In this document: in pieces, positions 9,914 to 19,993 of the stretch | Numbering within the stretch: position 1 is the stretch's first letter | How the letters are laid out: every line of letters begins with the position of its first letter | NCBI GenBank assembly: GCA_033816765.1 | Contig: CM066287.1 | Span: 6,200,001 to 6,264,000, forward strand | DNA: 64,000 nt | Reading direction: 5' to 3' | Source: Nothopassalora personata | Lineage: Eukaryota > Ascomycota > Dothideomycetes > Mycosphaerellales > Mycosphaerellaceae | Program-made: the position numbers and the translations under genes | The notes under the pieces: model-generated | The model's input: only the letters and a program-made list of their open reading frames with translations | Told to the model about the DNA's origin: nothing | The model's database searches: none

Positions 9914-10535
9914 GTTGTTATTAGGGTGATCCTGTTGGGGAGCAAGTACGAATACAAGAAATGGTACTCGTGTTGCTTATGGCAATGACTCACTTCGCCT
10001 ACCTTTAGGCGAATCGACGCATATACAGTCAAAGACAAGTGATGTCATGATTAACGGTGAATATGGACAGCCTTAGTCCCATTGCAAGAACTGGCAGAGA
10101 AGTCAATGGCCATGGCTCCATATATGTGCTCAGAGTACAAATACAGAAGGTCACTCACTCTCAAGAACATGTCTTGTGAATGATGCGGTCAATATGATAT
10201 ACAGTGGTATCAGATCGGAGAGAGATGGTGAAGGTTTTGTCGAGTTTGCTGCCTTTGTTTGGGCAGAGTCTCCGCGCACAGGCGGTCCGAGATCGCGGGT
10301 GTGACATTATCAATCTCGAAAGACTTATTGGACGCTGGTTCGCCTTTCACCAACCCACCTTAACATACACTACTTCTTCTTGTGCTCTGGCATTCTGCGC
10401 CTGAGTCTGTTCTTCATGTGTCCAAGTAGAGGATACGGTACTCTAGGCGCGCTCGACGACCTGACCTGAACCGCCACTGCACTCTCCGCAGATACACAGC
10501 CTTTCGTACGGACCGACCTTTGCCAAGTACTCAAG
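9914..10535. other. Shared upstream region of the SDR and Nar1 genes
   Basis: A 622-base divergent intergenic region that should hold both promoters. No RNA gene, repeat or convincing small gene was seen. Confidence 0.5.
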
Positions 10536-12359
10536 ATGTCGGCGATCCTCTCTGTGGATGACCTTAACGACTTTATTAGCCCGGGTGTAGCATGCATCAA
10601 ACCCGTTGAGACGCTCCCGAAGCAGCAACCCACCGACGACGCGAATCCATACGAGGTCACGACGGAAGAGCAAGTCAATTCTGGCACGATAGCACCGCCC
10701 GCTCAGATCTCCTTGACAGATTGCCTGGCATGTGCTGGATGTGTGACCAGTGCCGAGGCGGTGCTGGTCAGTCTGCAAAGTCATGGCGAAGTGCTGGACA
10801 CGTTGGACAAATTCCCTGAGCTGAAGATCGGGGCTGATGCCGGAGGACATGCCGACAAGAAGCTCTTCGTTGCAAGTGTGTCGCCACAGTCGAGAGCGAG
10901 CATTGCAGCAACATACAAAGTCACTGAACGCGAGGCTGGTCACATGATCGCGCAGCTTTTGAGCGGCTCGGGAGGACTGCGAAGTGGTGGTCAGCATGGT
11001 TCGGGCTTCACGTGGGTAGTGGATACGAATGTAATGCGCGAAGCGACTCTGGTTGCTGCTGCGGACGAAGTCGAGCAATCAAATATTGCACCCATCGAGG
11101 GCACAATGGAAGGTCAAAAGAAACCGATCATTACGTCTGCCTGCCCGGGATGGATATGCTATGCCGAGAAGACACACCCACACATCCTGCCACACCTGAG
11201 CAAGTTAAGATCACCGCAAGCCTTGACTGGCGTTTTGCTCAAATCCGTCCTGGCGAAGAAGTACGGCATTCCTCCGCAAAACGTTTGGCATCTGGCTGTC
11301 ATGCCGTGCTTCGATAAGAAGTTGGAAGCGGCACGATCTGAGCTTACATCGCATGCCTGGCACGGTCAGGAGGGCGATGCTGTCCGAGATGTCGACTGTG
11401 TCATCACTGCGCGGGAACTGCTCATGCTAGCAGAGAGCCGGGACATCAGCTTTCCGTGTTTACCAAAACAGCCACTTGGAAAGGACACGGCACCCAACTT
11501 TCCGGAACCTACCGTCAACGAGTTCCTGTTCAGTCGCCAGCGAGGCCAAAAGCGCAAACGCGGCGACGAAACGAATGCAATTGGCACAAGTGGAGGATAT
11601 CTATGGCACATCCTGAAGACGAAGCAAGCTCAACATATTGGCTCGCAAGTCATGTCGCAACGAGGCAGGAATAACGACGTGTCTGAACACAGCGTAGTCG
11701 ATGCAGATGGAAGGACGGTATTCAAAGCTGCGCGCTACTACGGCTTCCGCAACATCCAGAACCTCGTTCGGCGACTCAAGCCTGCAAAGGCCAGTCGCAT
11801 GCCTGGAGCGTCGAGGAAGGTAGGCACTTCTCGGAGACCGGTTGCCGCAGCAACGGGTGGCAATGAAAGCGAGTATTCCTACGTTGAAGTCATGGCCTGT
11901 CCTGGTGGCTGCACGAATGGCGGAGGTCAGATCAAGGTCGGTGATGTTGCAACTCTGAGACAAATCGGAGGTACTGGTATCGAGAACGGCAGCGCAGAGC
12001 AAGAAATGATACTCGCACAGCGCGAGTGGCTCGCAAAGGTCGACGAAGCGTATTGGAGTGCCGATTCAGACGACCTGCCCGACTCCGATGCCGACAGAGA
12101 CGTCGACATGGAACGATCGCCCGCGCGAGACTCTGTCATATCTGGAGCTGGTGATGCAAACGCAGATGTCGTTGATGGCATTGATAGAAGGCGGGTCAAG
12201 CAGTTCTTGGGGCATTGGTCCGATGTTACTGGAATCACCTTGGAGACACTGATGACCACGACTTACAGGATAGTTGAGAGTGACGTTGGCAAGGATAAGG
12301 CTGGTGGTGATGTCGATAGAGTCAACGCGCTGGCGCATGCAGCTGGAGGCGGGTGGTAA
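10536..12359 (+). CDS. nar1: Cytosolic Fe-S cluster assembly factor Nar1
   Basis: A 607-residue iron-only-hydrogenase-like protein of the cytosolic Fe-S assembly (CIA) pathway. It receives clusters from the Cfd1-Nbp35 scaffold and links to the Cia1-Cia2-Mms19 targeting complex. The N-terminal cluster ligands are Cys20 and the CLACAGC group (Cys63, Cys66, Cys69). The C-terminal H-cluster-like ligands are recognisable in TSACPGWICYAEK, MPCFDKKLEA and ACPGGCTNGGGQ. The opening MSAILSVDDLNDFISPG is typical of fungal Nar1, which supports the start. An Asp-rich insertion near residue 510 and a Ser/Arg linker are fungal-style extras. The gene is essential in yeast. Confidence 0.95.
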   Translation: MSAILSVDDLNDFISPGVACIKPVETLPKQQPTDDANPYEVTTEEQVNSGTIAPPAQISLTDCLACAGCVTSAEAVLVSLQSHGEVLDTLDKFPELKIGADAGGHADKKLFVASVSPQSRASIAATYKVTEREAGHMIAQLLSGSGGLRSGGQHGSGFTWVVDTNVMREATLVAAADEVEQSNIAPIEGTMEGQKKPIITSACPGWICYAEKTHPHILPHLSKLRSPQALTGVLLKSVLAKKYGIPPQNVWHLAVMPCFDKKLEAARSELTSHAWHGQEGDAVRDVDCVITARELLMLAESRDISFPCLPKQPLGKDTAPNFPEPTVNEFLFSRQRGQKRKRGDETNAIGTSGGYLWHILKTKQAQHIGSQVMSQRGRNNDVSEHSVVDADGRTVFKAARYYGFRNIQNLVRRLKPAKASRMPGASRKVGTSRRPVAAATGGNESEYSYVEVMACPGGCTNGGGQIKVGDVATLRQIGGTGIENGSAEQEMILAQREWLAKVDEAYWSADSDDLPDSDADRDVDMERSPARDSVISGAGDANADVVDGIDRRRVKQFLGHWSDVTGITLETLMTTTYRIVESDVGKDKAGGDVDRVNALAHAAGGGW

Positions 12360-12532
12360 ATGAGAACTTTACCCAGCATATAGATTACGGCGATACCATG
12401 ATGAACGTTCATGATGATGATGACCACCTTCACAGAATAGATCTTGGCACAGAGATCGCAGACTCCCGGCCCATGCTTACACGCAGGCATTGTGAATCAT
12501 GTTAAATTTGCATCTTGTGAACTCCATCTTTT

Positions 12533-14017
12533 CTATACCTTCCGCCATTTCCAAAAGTCCATCATGATTCTCTTCCTTCCAGCGACTCTCGCCAGCTCCG
12601 CCGTGTCTTCATCGTTCTCGATCGCCACTGCGTCCACGTCGTCCACACTCTGACCCTTGAGCCGCGCCGCCTCATCCACTTCGCCAATCTTCCAGCCTCG
12701 CAAGAAGAAAAGGCAGATTGCGGCTGCAATGTACATGAAGCCCACAAAGAGCTGTGCTCCGATGTAAGAGCCTGTGCCGCCAACAATCTCAAGCGCAATA
12801 GGCTCGCTGAACGTTACTGGAAGAACGATGACCAGCCAGATCAAATTGAGCGCAGACGGTACATGCTTCAAGCCAGTGATCTCCGCCGCGACAGGTGCAA
12901 TAGTCGCCCAGAAGGTTCCAGCGACAGCACCTCCGACGATAGCAAAGAATATGAGGACTCCAAGATTCTTCGCAGGAATCCAGATGGCAAAGACCAACAC
13001 TGCACATAGCAGCGTCATCATCCCAGCCATATTGAGCCTCCCAATGCTGTCACTGAAGTACCCTATCGGTGGTCTTCCCAGTCCCTGTCCCAGGTTCAAT
13101 AGTGCAGATACCAACGCAGCCTGCGAAGATCCCAATCCAATTGAGTTGGCATAGTTTGCCAGAGAAAAGATCAGAACGACATAACCCAGCATACTAAACC
13201 ATCCATACGCACACAGCAGAAGATACTCAACCCTCTTGAACAGCTGCGCATCAAATGCATTCTGCGAGCTACCAATAATCTTATTCCGATCCTTCAGCAA
13301 CATGGCGCAGATACTGTTCACCACAAACGCAATAATCCCGAAGATCCTGAATGTCCAAGCCAGACCCACAGAGTCAATCATCGCCCCTGCTCCTAGGGCG
13401 TAGACCAATCCACCAAGCCCAGAGCCCGCAGCAGAGATGCCATTCGCCAGAGATCTCCTGGTCGAGAACCACTGCGGCGGGATTGCAACAGATCCAACAA
13501 ACAGGAACCCCATCCCGAAGCCGAAGCATACCCCCTGCGACAAGAACAGCTGCCAAATCTCGTACGCAAAACTCGCACCTATCAAACTTCCAGCCTCGAG
13601 GAAGACGCCGATGAACAGTGTCGTTTTGGTCCCGAAGTGTCTTGTCGTCAAGGTCGCAACAGGGGATAGCAGCATCGCCATGGAAATTGAGAGGCCTCCG
13701 ACGAAGGCGAAGTCGAGATACGTCGCGCCGGGGAATGTGTTTGTACGAAGATAGTGGGCGAGGAAGACGCCATAACTGGAGTTGAGGCCCCAGGTGTGGG
13801 CATTAATCATCGCGCAGCAGGCGCAGCAGACCCAGCCATACCCTCCGTCCGGCGGTGGTGCTGGAATTAATGACGGTTGGGTCGTGGGTGTCTTTTCTGA
13901 CTCTGCGACAACATTATCGTTTGCTGTGGATCTGTTGGAGTCCTGGACTGGTGTACCCGTTGCTTCGAGGTCCTTGTCGATGTCCTTGTCATCTTGCCAG
14001 TCTCGGGAGGCATTCAT
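12533..14017 (-). CDS. MFS transporter, monocarboxylate-transporter-like (MCT family)
   Basis: A 494-residue polytopic membrane protein with about 12 hydrophobic segments. The motif PPPDGGYGWV at the first helix is the hallmark of the MCT/MCH family. It is followed by NSSYGVFLAHYL and the helix 2-3 block, and by a second set of six helices after a cytosolic loop. The N-terminal 50 residues are hydrophilic. Fungal members include riboflavin, monocarboxylate and uncharacterised transporters, so the substrate is unknown. The C-terminal tail is acidic. It is convergent with Nar1, with a gap of about 170 bases. Confidence 0.88.
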   Translation of the reverse strand: MNASRDWQDDKDIDKDLEATGTPVQDSNRSTANDNVVAESEKTPTTQPSLIPAPPPDGGYGWVCCACCAMINAHTWGLNSSYGVFLAHYLRTNTFPGATYLDFAFVGGLSISMAMLLSPVATLTTRHFGTKTTLFIGVFLEAGSLIGASFAYEIWQLFLSQGVCFGFGMGFLFVGSVAIPPQWFSTRRSLANGISAAGSGLGGLVYALGAGAMIDSVGLAWTFRIFGIIAFVVNSICAMLLKDRNKIIGSSQNAFDAQLFKRVEYLLLCAYGWFSMLGYVVLIFSLANYANSIGLGSSQAALVSALLNLGQGLGRPPIGYFSDSIGRLNMAGMMTLLCAVLVFAIWIPAKNLGVLIFFAIVGGAVAGTFWATIAPVAAEITGLKHVPSALNLIWLVIVLPVTFSEPIALEIVGGTGSYIGAQLFVGFMYIAAAICLFFLRGWKIGEVDEAARLKGQSVDDVDAVAIENDEDTAELARVAGRKRIMMDFWKWRKV

Positions 14018-14707
14018 CGTCGCGCTCCTTCAAGACTGGGGAAGTTCTCCTATGATCCGGTGGCGTTGAAGAAGGTCTTTGCCAAAACGTTACAAGTTAT
14101 GGTCGTCGAGCACGAATCCTAGTACCTTTGACGCTACCTCTTCTATCATGCACTCCGGGGCACTTGCGGATACTGCAGTGTGAAAGAACAGGAAAAGGTA
14201 ATGCAGACATCTCGCATGATTCCGCCCTACGACTGCAACGAGATCAAGTGGACTGGTAAATGCTTAGGTAAAAATCCCCCACGATATGTGCCGCTTGCCG
14301 GCGCCAGCACGGGGCAGAGGGTGCGAACCAGTGGAGGGGAACCTTAAGTCAGGAAGAAGAGGTCGGGGAAAGTTCGGCGTTCAGTGATGACGATAAAGGA
14401 TGCCGAGAGGACAATGCCAGTAGCAAGCCTCGCGTAGGTGACAGGTCGCTATGTCGCACACGTGGAGCCTATGCTGGCAGAGAGATTTCGGCACACGCGT
14501 GCGACGAAGGCGCGTGGTAAGTATCGTTGTATGAGAAAGTTCGGCACAGATTGCCGCATAGGGCAGGATTTTGTCCCTGGGAGAATACAGACATGCCATG
14601 CCTGAGCTGCGAGAGTGAACATATCATATGATGTTGAGCGAGCGTATACTCATAAGGTCTAATAAATGGAGAGCAGCGCGAAGATGCTACTCAGGTCTCC
14701 TCTTACC
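14018..14707. other. Intergenic stretch upstream of the transporter
   Basis: These 690 bases hold the transporter promoter and the 3' flank of the next minus-strand gene. Small frames on both strands lack support. I see no RNA gene or repeat. Confidence 0.45.
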
Positions 14708-15454
14708 CTACACAGCCTGCAGCCTCGCGAGACAATAGGCACAATGACACTCCTGAGCTCCAATGCTATGGCCTGCCAGACGACCACTCCGTAGCTCGTT
14801 CTCCCTGCGTTCTGCAGCATTTGACCTGGACGACGCCGATGAACTACTACTAGAGCTCGAGGTGGAGTCATGCTCAGCTTCGGCGGCCGCCGCAGAATTC
14901 TCCAGAATGTCGTGCAGCTTTCGATGATTCTCCAGTCGCTCATTATCTTGACCTTGCTGCTCCTGTGTAAGACCGGCCGGCGACTGACTTCCTGGGCTAT
15001 CGCGGGACCCTGGTAGCCCCAAAGTTGATCCCTCCTCTGAGATCCGGTCGAGAATGTGGTCCTCTCCTGGCCTCGGGAGCGGAGAGTCCATCGCTTGATA
15101 TCTTTTGGCTTCGTTCTTTGGAGGCTTCGCTATGACGAGACGTGGATCGTCAAGCGCAGCTACCCTCGCTTTCCCATCGACCCGACACTGGCTCTCAAGA
15201 TCTGGACCAGGCGCGAAAGGTAAAGTTGCTGCATGATCGTGATCTTCAAGAAGTGGGGTGAATTCTGAGTGGCGCAAGCGCCAACGGCCTTTGAATCGTC
15301 TGCGCCTCGGTGGAATACCTGACGAAGTTCGAAAATGGGTGGACTGACGATCTTCGAGCTGGCGGGGACACATCACGATGATGGCCATAGCAACAGTGAA
15401 CACTGTGAACACAATCGCGCCGACAGAAATGATGAGACCATAATGCGGTGCCAT
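14708..15454 (-). CDS. Unknown single-span membrane protein with Ser-rich tail
   Basis: A protein of about 248 residues if it starts at 15454 (MAPHYGLIISVG), which puts a strong hydrophobic helix (IISVGAIVFTVFTVAMAIIVM) directly at the N-terminus. An upstream in-frame ATG at 15583 would give 291 residues. The remainder is hydrophilic, with an Arg-rich patch after the membrane span (positive-inside), Pro/Ser stretches and a run of Ser near the C-terminus. I recognise no domain. A separate open frame upstream (15577-15864) might be a first exon, but I see no decisive splice pair. The function is unknown. Confidence 0.5.
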   Translation of the reverse strand: MAPHYGLIISVGAIVFTVFTVAMAIIVMCPRQLEDRQSTHFRTSSGIPPRRRRFKGRWRLRHSEFTPLLEDHDHAATLPFAPGPDLESQCRVDGKARVAALDDPRLVIAKPPKNEAKRYQAMDSPLPRPGEDHILDRISEEGSTLGLPGSRDSPGSQSPAGLTQEQQGQDNERLENHRKLHDILENSAAAAEAEHDSTSSSSSSSSASSRSNAAERRENELRSGRLAGHSIGAQECHCAYCLARLQAV

Positions 15455-16455
15455 TTGGAGGTACAGTGATGAATTCTTCGGTGCTGTGTATGAGCTGACG
15501 ATGATTGACTGTAAGAGGAGCAGCTTGATGTCAAAACTGCACTGTTGCTTGAGCAGCCGTGAAGCAATGCTCCAAACTAGCAAACATCAAACATGGTCGC
15601 AATACGGATGAACAAACCAAGATCCGCATCCTGCTGACCTAGGATCGTTGGGTGTCGAGCAAGCCGACTACGGTGGGAAGGCAAGTCGCCTCGAGACATA
15701 ACCTTACGACTAGGCTCTACGAGGTCGCCGTCGTCGGTTGAATTAGCCTGTCGCTGGTTGGCAGTCCTGATGCCAAGATCCCCTGCTGCCTTCTGCTGCC
15801 GCATATGCGAGTCTTGATGATCATACAGGTTACAGCGGGTCTCCATTGTGAGAATGAAGACCATCCCGCCAACCTGTCATGTCTCACGTTGGGGTTCGGT
15901 CTCCCGATCGTGTGCTCGCCTCTTGATTTTGCATTTCGTTCCCTAGCAGTACCTTCGGGATGATGAATTGATGCACGTATGCCAATGTTGCTCGTGATGG
16001 AGTAGACTAAGTAGTGAGGTGGTACAACATGACTGAAGAGGAACGTTGCTGTGGTGATGATGGCGCGAAAGTCAGTCGCGTCTCGCCAGATCTCGCACTG
16101 GTTTCAGATTCTCCTCCTTCCACTGCCTGAGCACTCCGATACAGCAACATCTTGCACGGCCGATCGTCTCGCGCGCATGTAGCGATTGTGTCGCTCCAGC
16201 GTTCTCGAGATACATCAGCATACTTAGTTGCATGCCATGGCAGAGATTGACCGCATCGCCCACCACACGACCACCACAACAACGACAGCGACAGCGACAG
16301 CGATAGCACGGTAGCAGCCGAGACGACGATATACACTCACTCCGCACGAGGCCCTCCGACACGAACTTCTTGGACATCTTGGAGCCTTTGGGATAGAACA
16401 CCATCAGGATACTCAGAAGCGACAGAACCGCGTCAAGGGCAAGGTCAGGCGCATA
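15455..16455. other. Upstream region shared with the Mps1 gene, includes a short GACAGC repeat
   Basis: About 1 kb between divergent genes. A short hexanucleotide repeat (GACAGC units) lies near 16283-16307. Frames present here are unsupported, although the one ending at 15577 could be a 5' exon of the neighbouring membrane protein. Confidence 0.4.
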
Positions 16456-19182
16456 ATGGCTGCCGTTGCCCACCCGACCCGACCGCATATACGACGGAAC
16501 TCTCCATTGTCAGCATACAATCCATTGCATGGCTTTCCCGACGCCCCATTGAAGAGCTATGGCGTGGGAGATGACAGCGACTCGGACGACGAGCCACCGC
16601 CAGCAATCAAGTTCTCCAAAGTAACGCAGGCACTGTTGGCAGATGGAGGACTACCATCCTCGCCAGCCAAACATGATTACGCAAGCGACGCTCCTCGCTT
16701 CAATCGGTCTACGAGCGCCGGGTTTGCTGGACTGGATACACCTAGTAGGGCTCCAGGAATCAGGATTATCCGGAGAAGCTCGCCAAATGCACCTGGAAGT
16801 GCAGGGCAGAATGAACGAGGGCATACTCCACCACGCATCGTACATCTCCCATCGAAGAGCAACAGCGCCGCGAAACGCTCCATCAGCATATCAGGACCGT
16901 ACCCGCAAACGCGTGTTAGGACGCGACATCCTACGCCAGACACCAACAACGCGCAAATAGTGACACCAGGGCAGCCTCGCGCTGTTCGTATTGTCACACG
17001 TTCTCGCGCGAACAGTAATGCATCACAAGACGGCGATGGCTCGCACTTGGGAAACTCCGTGAGCAGACCTGCTTCTCGCAACGATGCTGGTGCTGTGCCA
17101 GGCAGTAATGACAGGAGGCCACCTCTCAGCCGAAGCGGTTCGCAGCAGCAGATGTCGGAGACAGTATCACGATACGGCAGCTCTACCATTGCACGATCTC
17201 GCAACGGATCAGCTGAAGCGGCACCTCCAGGATCTCACAGAGTCAAGCGAGCTCAAATTGGCACTGGTACTTTTCTGAAGAGTGGCCCAATCAGACGTGC
17301 TCCCAGACGCCGAGAAAGCGAAGAGCACATCTCTGCGAACGAAGATGCACCCAATGCTGGGTCTAGTCAACCTAGCGCATCAAGTTACACACCAGGATCG
17401 TCGCAACCTGAAGGAGGCTTTAGCCGGAGTGGTAGCGTCAACACACGAGCGACCTCAGTCGAACCAGAGCCTGTGTCGGTACACGACTTTGCTCGTCAGA
17501 ACGCAGCTGCGTACTCCAGGCCACCTTCACGTCAGGCAGAGTCTCACCTGTCGAGAAGTCAGATTGGTTATGACTCACGCCCAGCCTCACGACAGGCCAG
17601 CCGAGAACATCTTAGGACTCGACAGCCAAGTGTGGAACGATATCAAAGTCGCAGACAGAATAGTGTCCAACCAGAAGATGTGCACGTCGAGCCGCCGCAA
17701 AGACAAGCCAGTGTAGAGCCAAGCTACCCGCGACCTGCTCTTGAGCAGAAGCCGCCTCCACGAGTACGAAGTATGGGCCGAGCTGCGTATAGATATGTCG
17801 CATCAAACAAGGCAGACCCTCAAGAGGATCAAGAGAACCTGCCACCGCCGACCTTCAAGCGTAATAGAGATCAGGACTTCAAGTATCTCGGAAAGCCATC
17901 CGAGAACGTCCTCTCTGATGATGAAAAGCCAAAGCCCAGGATGGTCGATGAGACACCAGTTCCAGTGCCTCAGCAGGAACAGCGAAAAGTGCTCGGTGCC
18001 ATCAGTGGCAACACACCACACCGACCTGCACCCGCTGCACCACCCAAGATGAGTGTGCTGGATGCCGCGACTACGACTGCAGGAGCGGGCACGACTAAGT
18101 CACGTAAGAAGCGAATGCACATGGTCGTCAACGGCAAGATCTTCACCCAGATGGGCAAGATTGGTAAGGGAGGGTCAAGTGATGTATACCAGGTCATGGC
18201 GGAAAACTATAAGACGTTTGCCTTGAAACGGGTCAAGCTCGACGACTGCGATGAGAGTGCCGTCCGCGGGTACAAGGGGGAGATTGACTTACTGAAGAAG
18301 TTGACCGAGGTCGATCGTGTTGTGCGTCTCTTCGATTTCGAGCTCAACAACGACAAGCAAGAATTGTTGGTCCTGATGGAGAAGGGCGAGTCGGATTTGA
18401 ATAGGCTTCTCACCCTTCGCCTGAATGGTGTGGAAGCAAAGTTCGACAGCGCCTTCACCCGCTACTATTGGAAAGAGATGCTGGAATGCGTTCAAGCTGT
18501 CCATGAGCATGACATTGTGCATTCCGACTTGAAGCCTGCAAACTTCCTTCTGGTCCAAGGACGACTGAAGTTGATTGATTTCGGCATTGCGAATGCTATC
18601 GACACAGACAACACTTGCAACGTACACCGAGATTCCCACGTCGGCACACCGAACTACATGTCCCCGGAAAGCATTACAGACACCAACGCCGGCTCCGGCA
18701 AGGACGAAGCTGGGCGACCTCTCAAGAAGGACATGAGGATCGGGAAGTCATCAGACGTCTGGAGTCTGGGCTGCATCCTTTACCAGATGACTTATGGACG
18801 CCCACCTTTTGCGCATATCCCGAATCCGATCCCTCGTATCATGGCAATCTGTAACCCGAAGATCGGGATCGAGTACCCGGAATTCGGGGTCGGCGGTGTC
18901 AAGGTGGCAGCATCGTTGAAGCTCACGCTGAGAAGATGTCTGAATCGCAACCCAGAGAAGAGAGCTACGATTGAGTCTCTCTTGTCCGATTCAGATCCAT
19001 ACATGAACCCAGAGGGCTCGGCAGACCAGATTTTGATGACCGAGGATCTCCTTGGACAAATCTTGAACAAGGTCTTGGACCGATGCAGAGATCCCAAACG
19101 TGGTATACCACCACCTGAAGAGGCCCAGCAGTATCCTAAGAGCTTCTTCGACCGGATTCGGGCTATGCAGGAAGGGCTATGA
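16456..19182 (+). CDS. mps1: Mps1/TTK-type dual-specificity spindle checkpoint kinase
   Basis: A 908-residue protein with a long disordered, Ser/Arg-rich N-terminus (about 1-550) and a C-terminal kinase domain. The glycine loop is IGKGGSSDVYQV (about 569-580), the ATP-binding Lys is 591 (FALKRVKL), the catalytic loop is HSDLKPAN with Asp691, and DFG (LIDFGIANAI) follows. The activation segment HVGTPNYMSPE is characteristic of Mps1. Family members phosphorylate kinetochore Knl1/Spc105 and Ndc80 to start the spindle assembly checkpoint, and act in spindle pole duplication in yeast. HSD instead of HRD is usual for Mps1. The length is in the normal fungal range and no intron is required. Confidence 0.93.
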   Translation: MAAVAHPTRPHIRRNSPLSAYNPLHGFPDAPLKSYGVGDDSDSDDEPPPAIKFSKVTQALLADGGLPSSPAKHDYASDAPRFNRSTSAGFAGLDTPSRAPGIRIIRRSSPNAPGSAGQNERGHTPPRIVHLPSKSNSAAKRSISISGPYPQTRVRTRHPTPDTNNAQIVTPGQPRAVRIVTRSRANSNASQDGDGSHLGNSVSRPASRNDAGAVPGSNDRRPPLSRSGSQQQMSETVSRYGSSTIARSRNGSAEAAPPGSHRVKRAQIGTGTFLKSGPIRRAPRRRESEEHISANEDAPNAGSSQPSASSYTPGSSQPEGGFSRSGSVNTRATSVEPEPVSVHDFARQNAAAYSRPPSRQAESHLSRSQIGYDSRPASRQASREHLRTRQPSVERYQSRRQNSVQPEDVHVEPPQRQASVEPSYPRPALEQKPPPRVRSMGRAAYRYVASNKADPQEDQENLPPPTFKRNRDQDFKYLGKPSENVLSDDEKPKPRMVDETPVPVPQQEQRKVLGAISGNTPHRPAPAAPPKMSVLDAATTTAGAGTTKSRKKRMHMVVNGKIFTQMGKIGKGGSSDVYQVMAENYKTFALKRVKLDDCDESAVRGYKGEIDLLKKLTEVDRVVRLFDFELNNDKQELLVLMEKGESDLNRLLTLRLNGVEAKFDSAFTRYYWKEMLECVQAVHEHDIVHSDLKPANFLLVQGRLKLIDFGIANAIDTDNTCNVHRDSHVGTPNYMSPESITDTNAGSGKDEAGRPLKKDMRIGKSSDVWSLGCILYQMTYGRPPFAHIPNPIPRIMAICNPKIGIEYPEFGVGGVKVAASLKLTLRRCLNRNPEKRATIESLLSDSDPYMNPEGSADQILMTEDLLGQILNKVLDRCRDPKRGIPPPEEAQQYPKSFFDRIRAMQEGL

Positions 19183-19993
19183 GTGGTCTCATAAACTTGA
19201 AGTTGCGTGGAAGTATGACTATCGTTGTATCTTTATGAGCGTTTTGTACGGATACGGACTGACTGGGACGTCTTTCCTTGGAGTCGCTGTGTGGGCTCGA
19301 TACCACTTTCCTCTTTTCTGGGGAGCTGTTGGATAACAAGCAAGTTGAGCATTGGACCTTGGGATGTCTTGCTTTCGATCTTGATCCCAATCAGCTTGAA
19401 CGGGCGTGCCGGTATGCTAGAGAACGAAAACAGAAGTCCTCTTGATGCGCTCGATGTCAGTATGCTGATTATCTCGCTGGCTGCAGGCCAACTATTTCAC
19501 TATACTGGATCAGGATTGCCACCCATGTCTGATCCCATCTCCTTCCCCCTTCATTCAAAACAGCTTTGTGCTTCCTTCATCAACTTTGGCCTGAACATCT
19601 CGACACTCATCTATCGTGCATACTCAACACTCGCAATGATATCGATTCGCCGCTCCCAGTTGAATTGAATGAATGGTTAGCCAGCGCTTCGAACCTTACT
19701 GAAACGTTGGGGATGACGAGCGCGCCGCGGCGCCAGGCTGAAGATAAGACGGCATGGCTAAGGAATCAATAGCTCGGGGTCGCTCTGCGCGATGCTTGCC
19801 TGGGCATAGATTCCCAGACTCTGGTTGAGACATACTGATTCCAATCAGCCCTGAGCTTGTCCTTCATTGTATGCTTACTGCTACAGTTATGTTACCCCCA
19901 AGACCCAACTCGAAGATGATATACTACAGCAGAATATATCCCTATACGCCAATCTAAGATCACTAACGCGATTTCCACCTCTGAATTCTTCGG
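19183..19993. other. Intergenic stretch between convergent genes
   Basis: 811 bases holding the 3' flanks of the Mps1 gene and the coiled-coil gene. The open frames have no recognisable content. No RNA gene or repeat was seen. Confidence 0.45.
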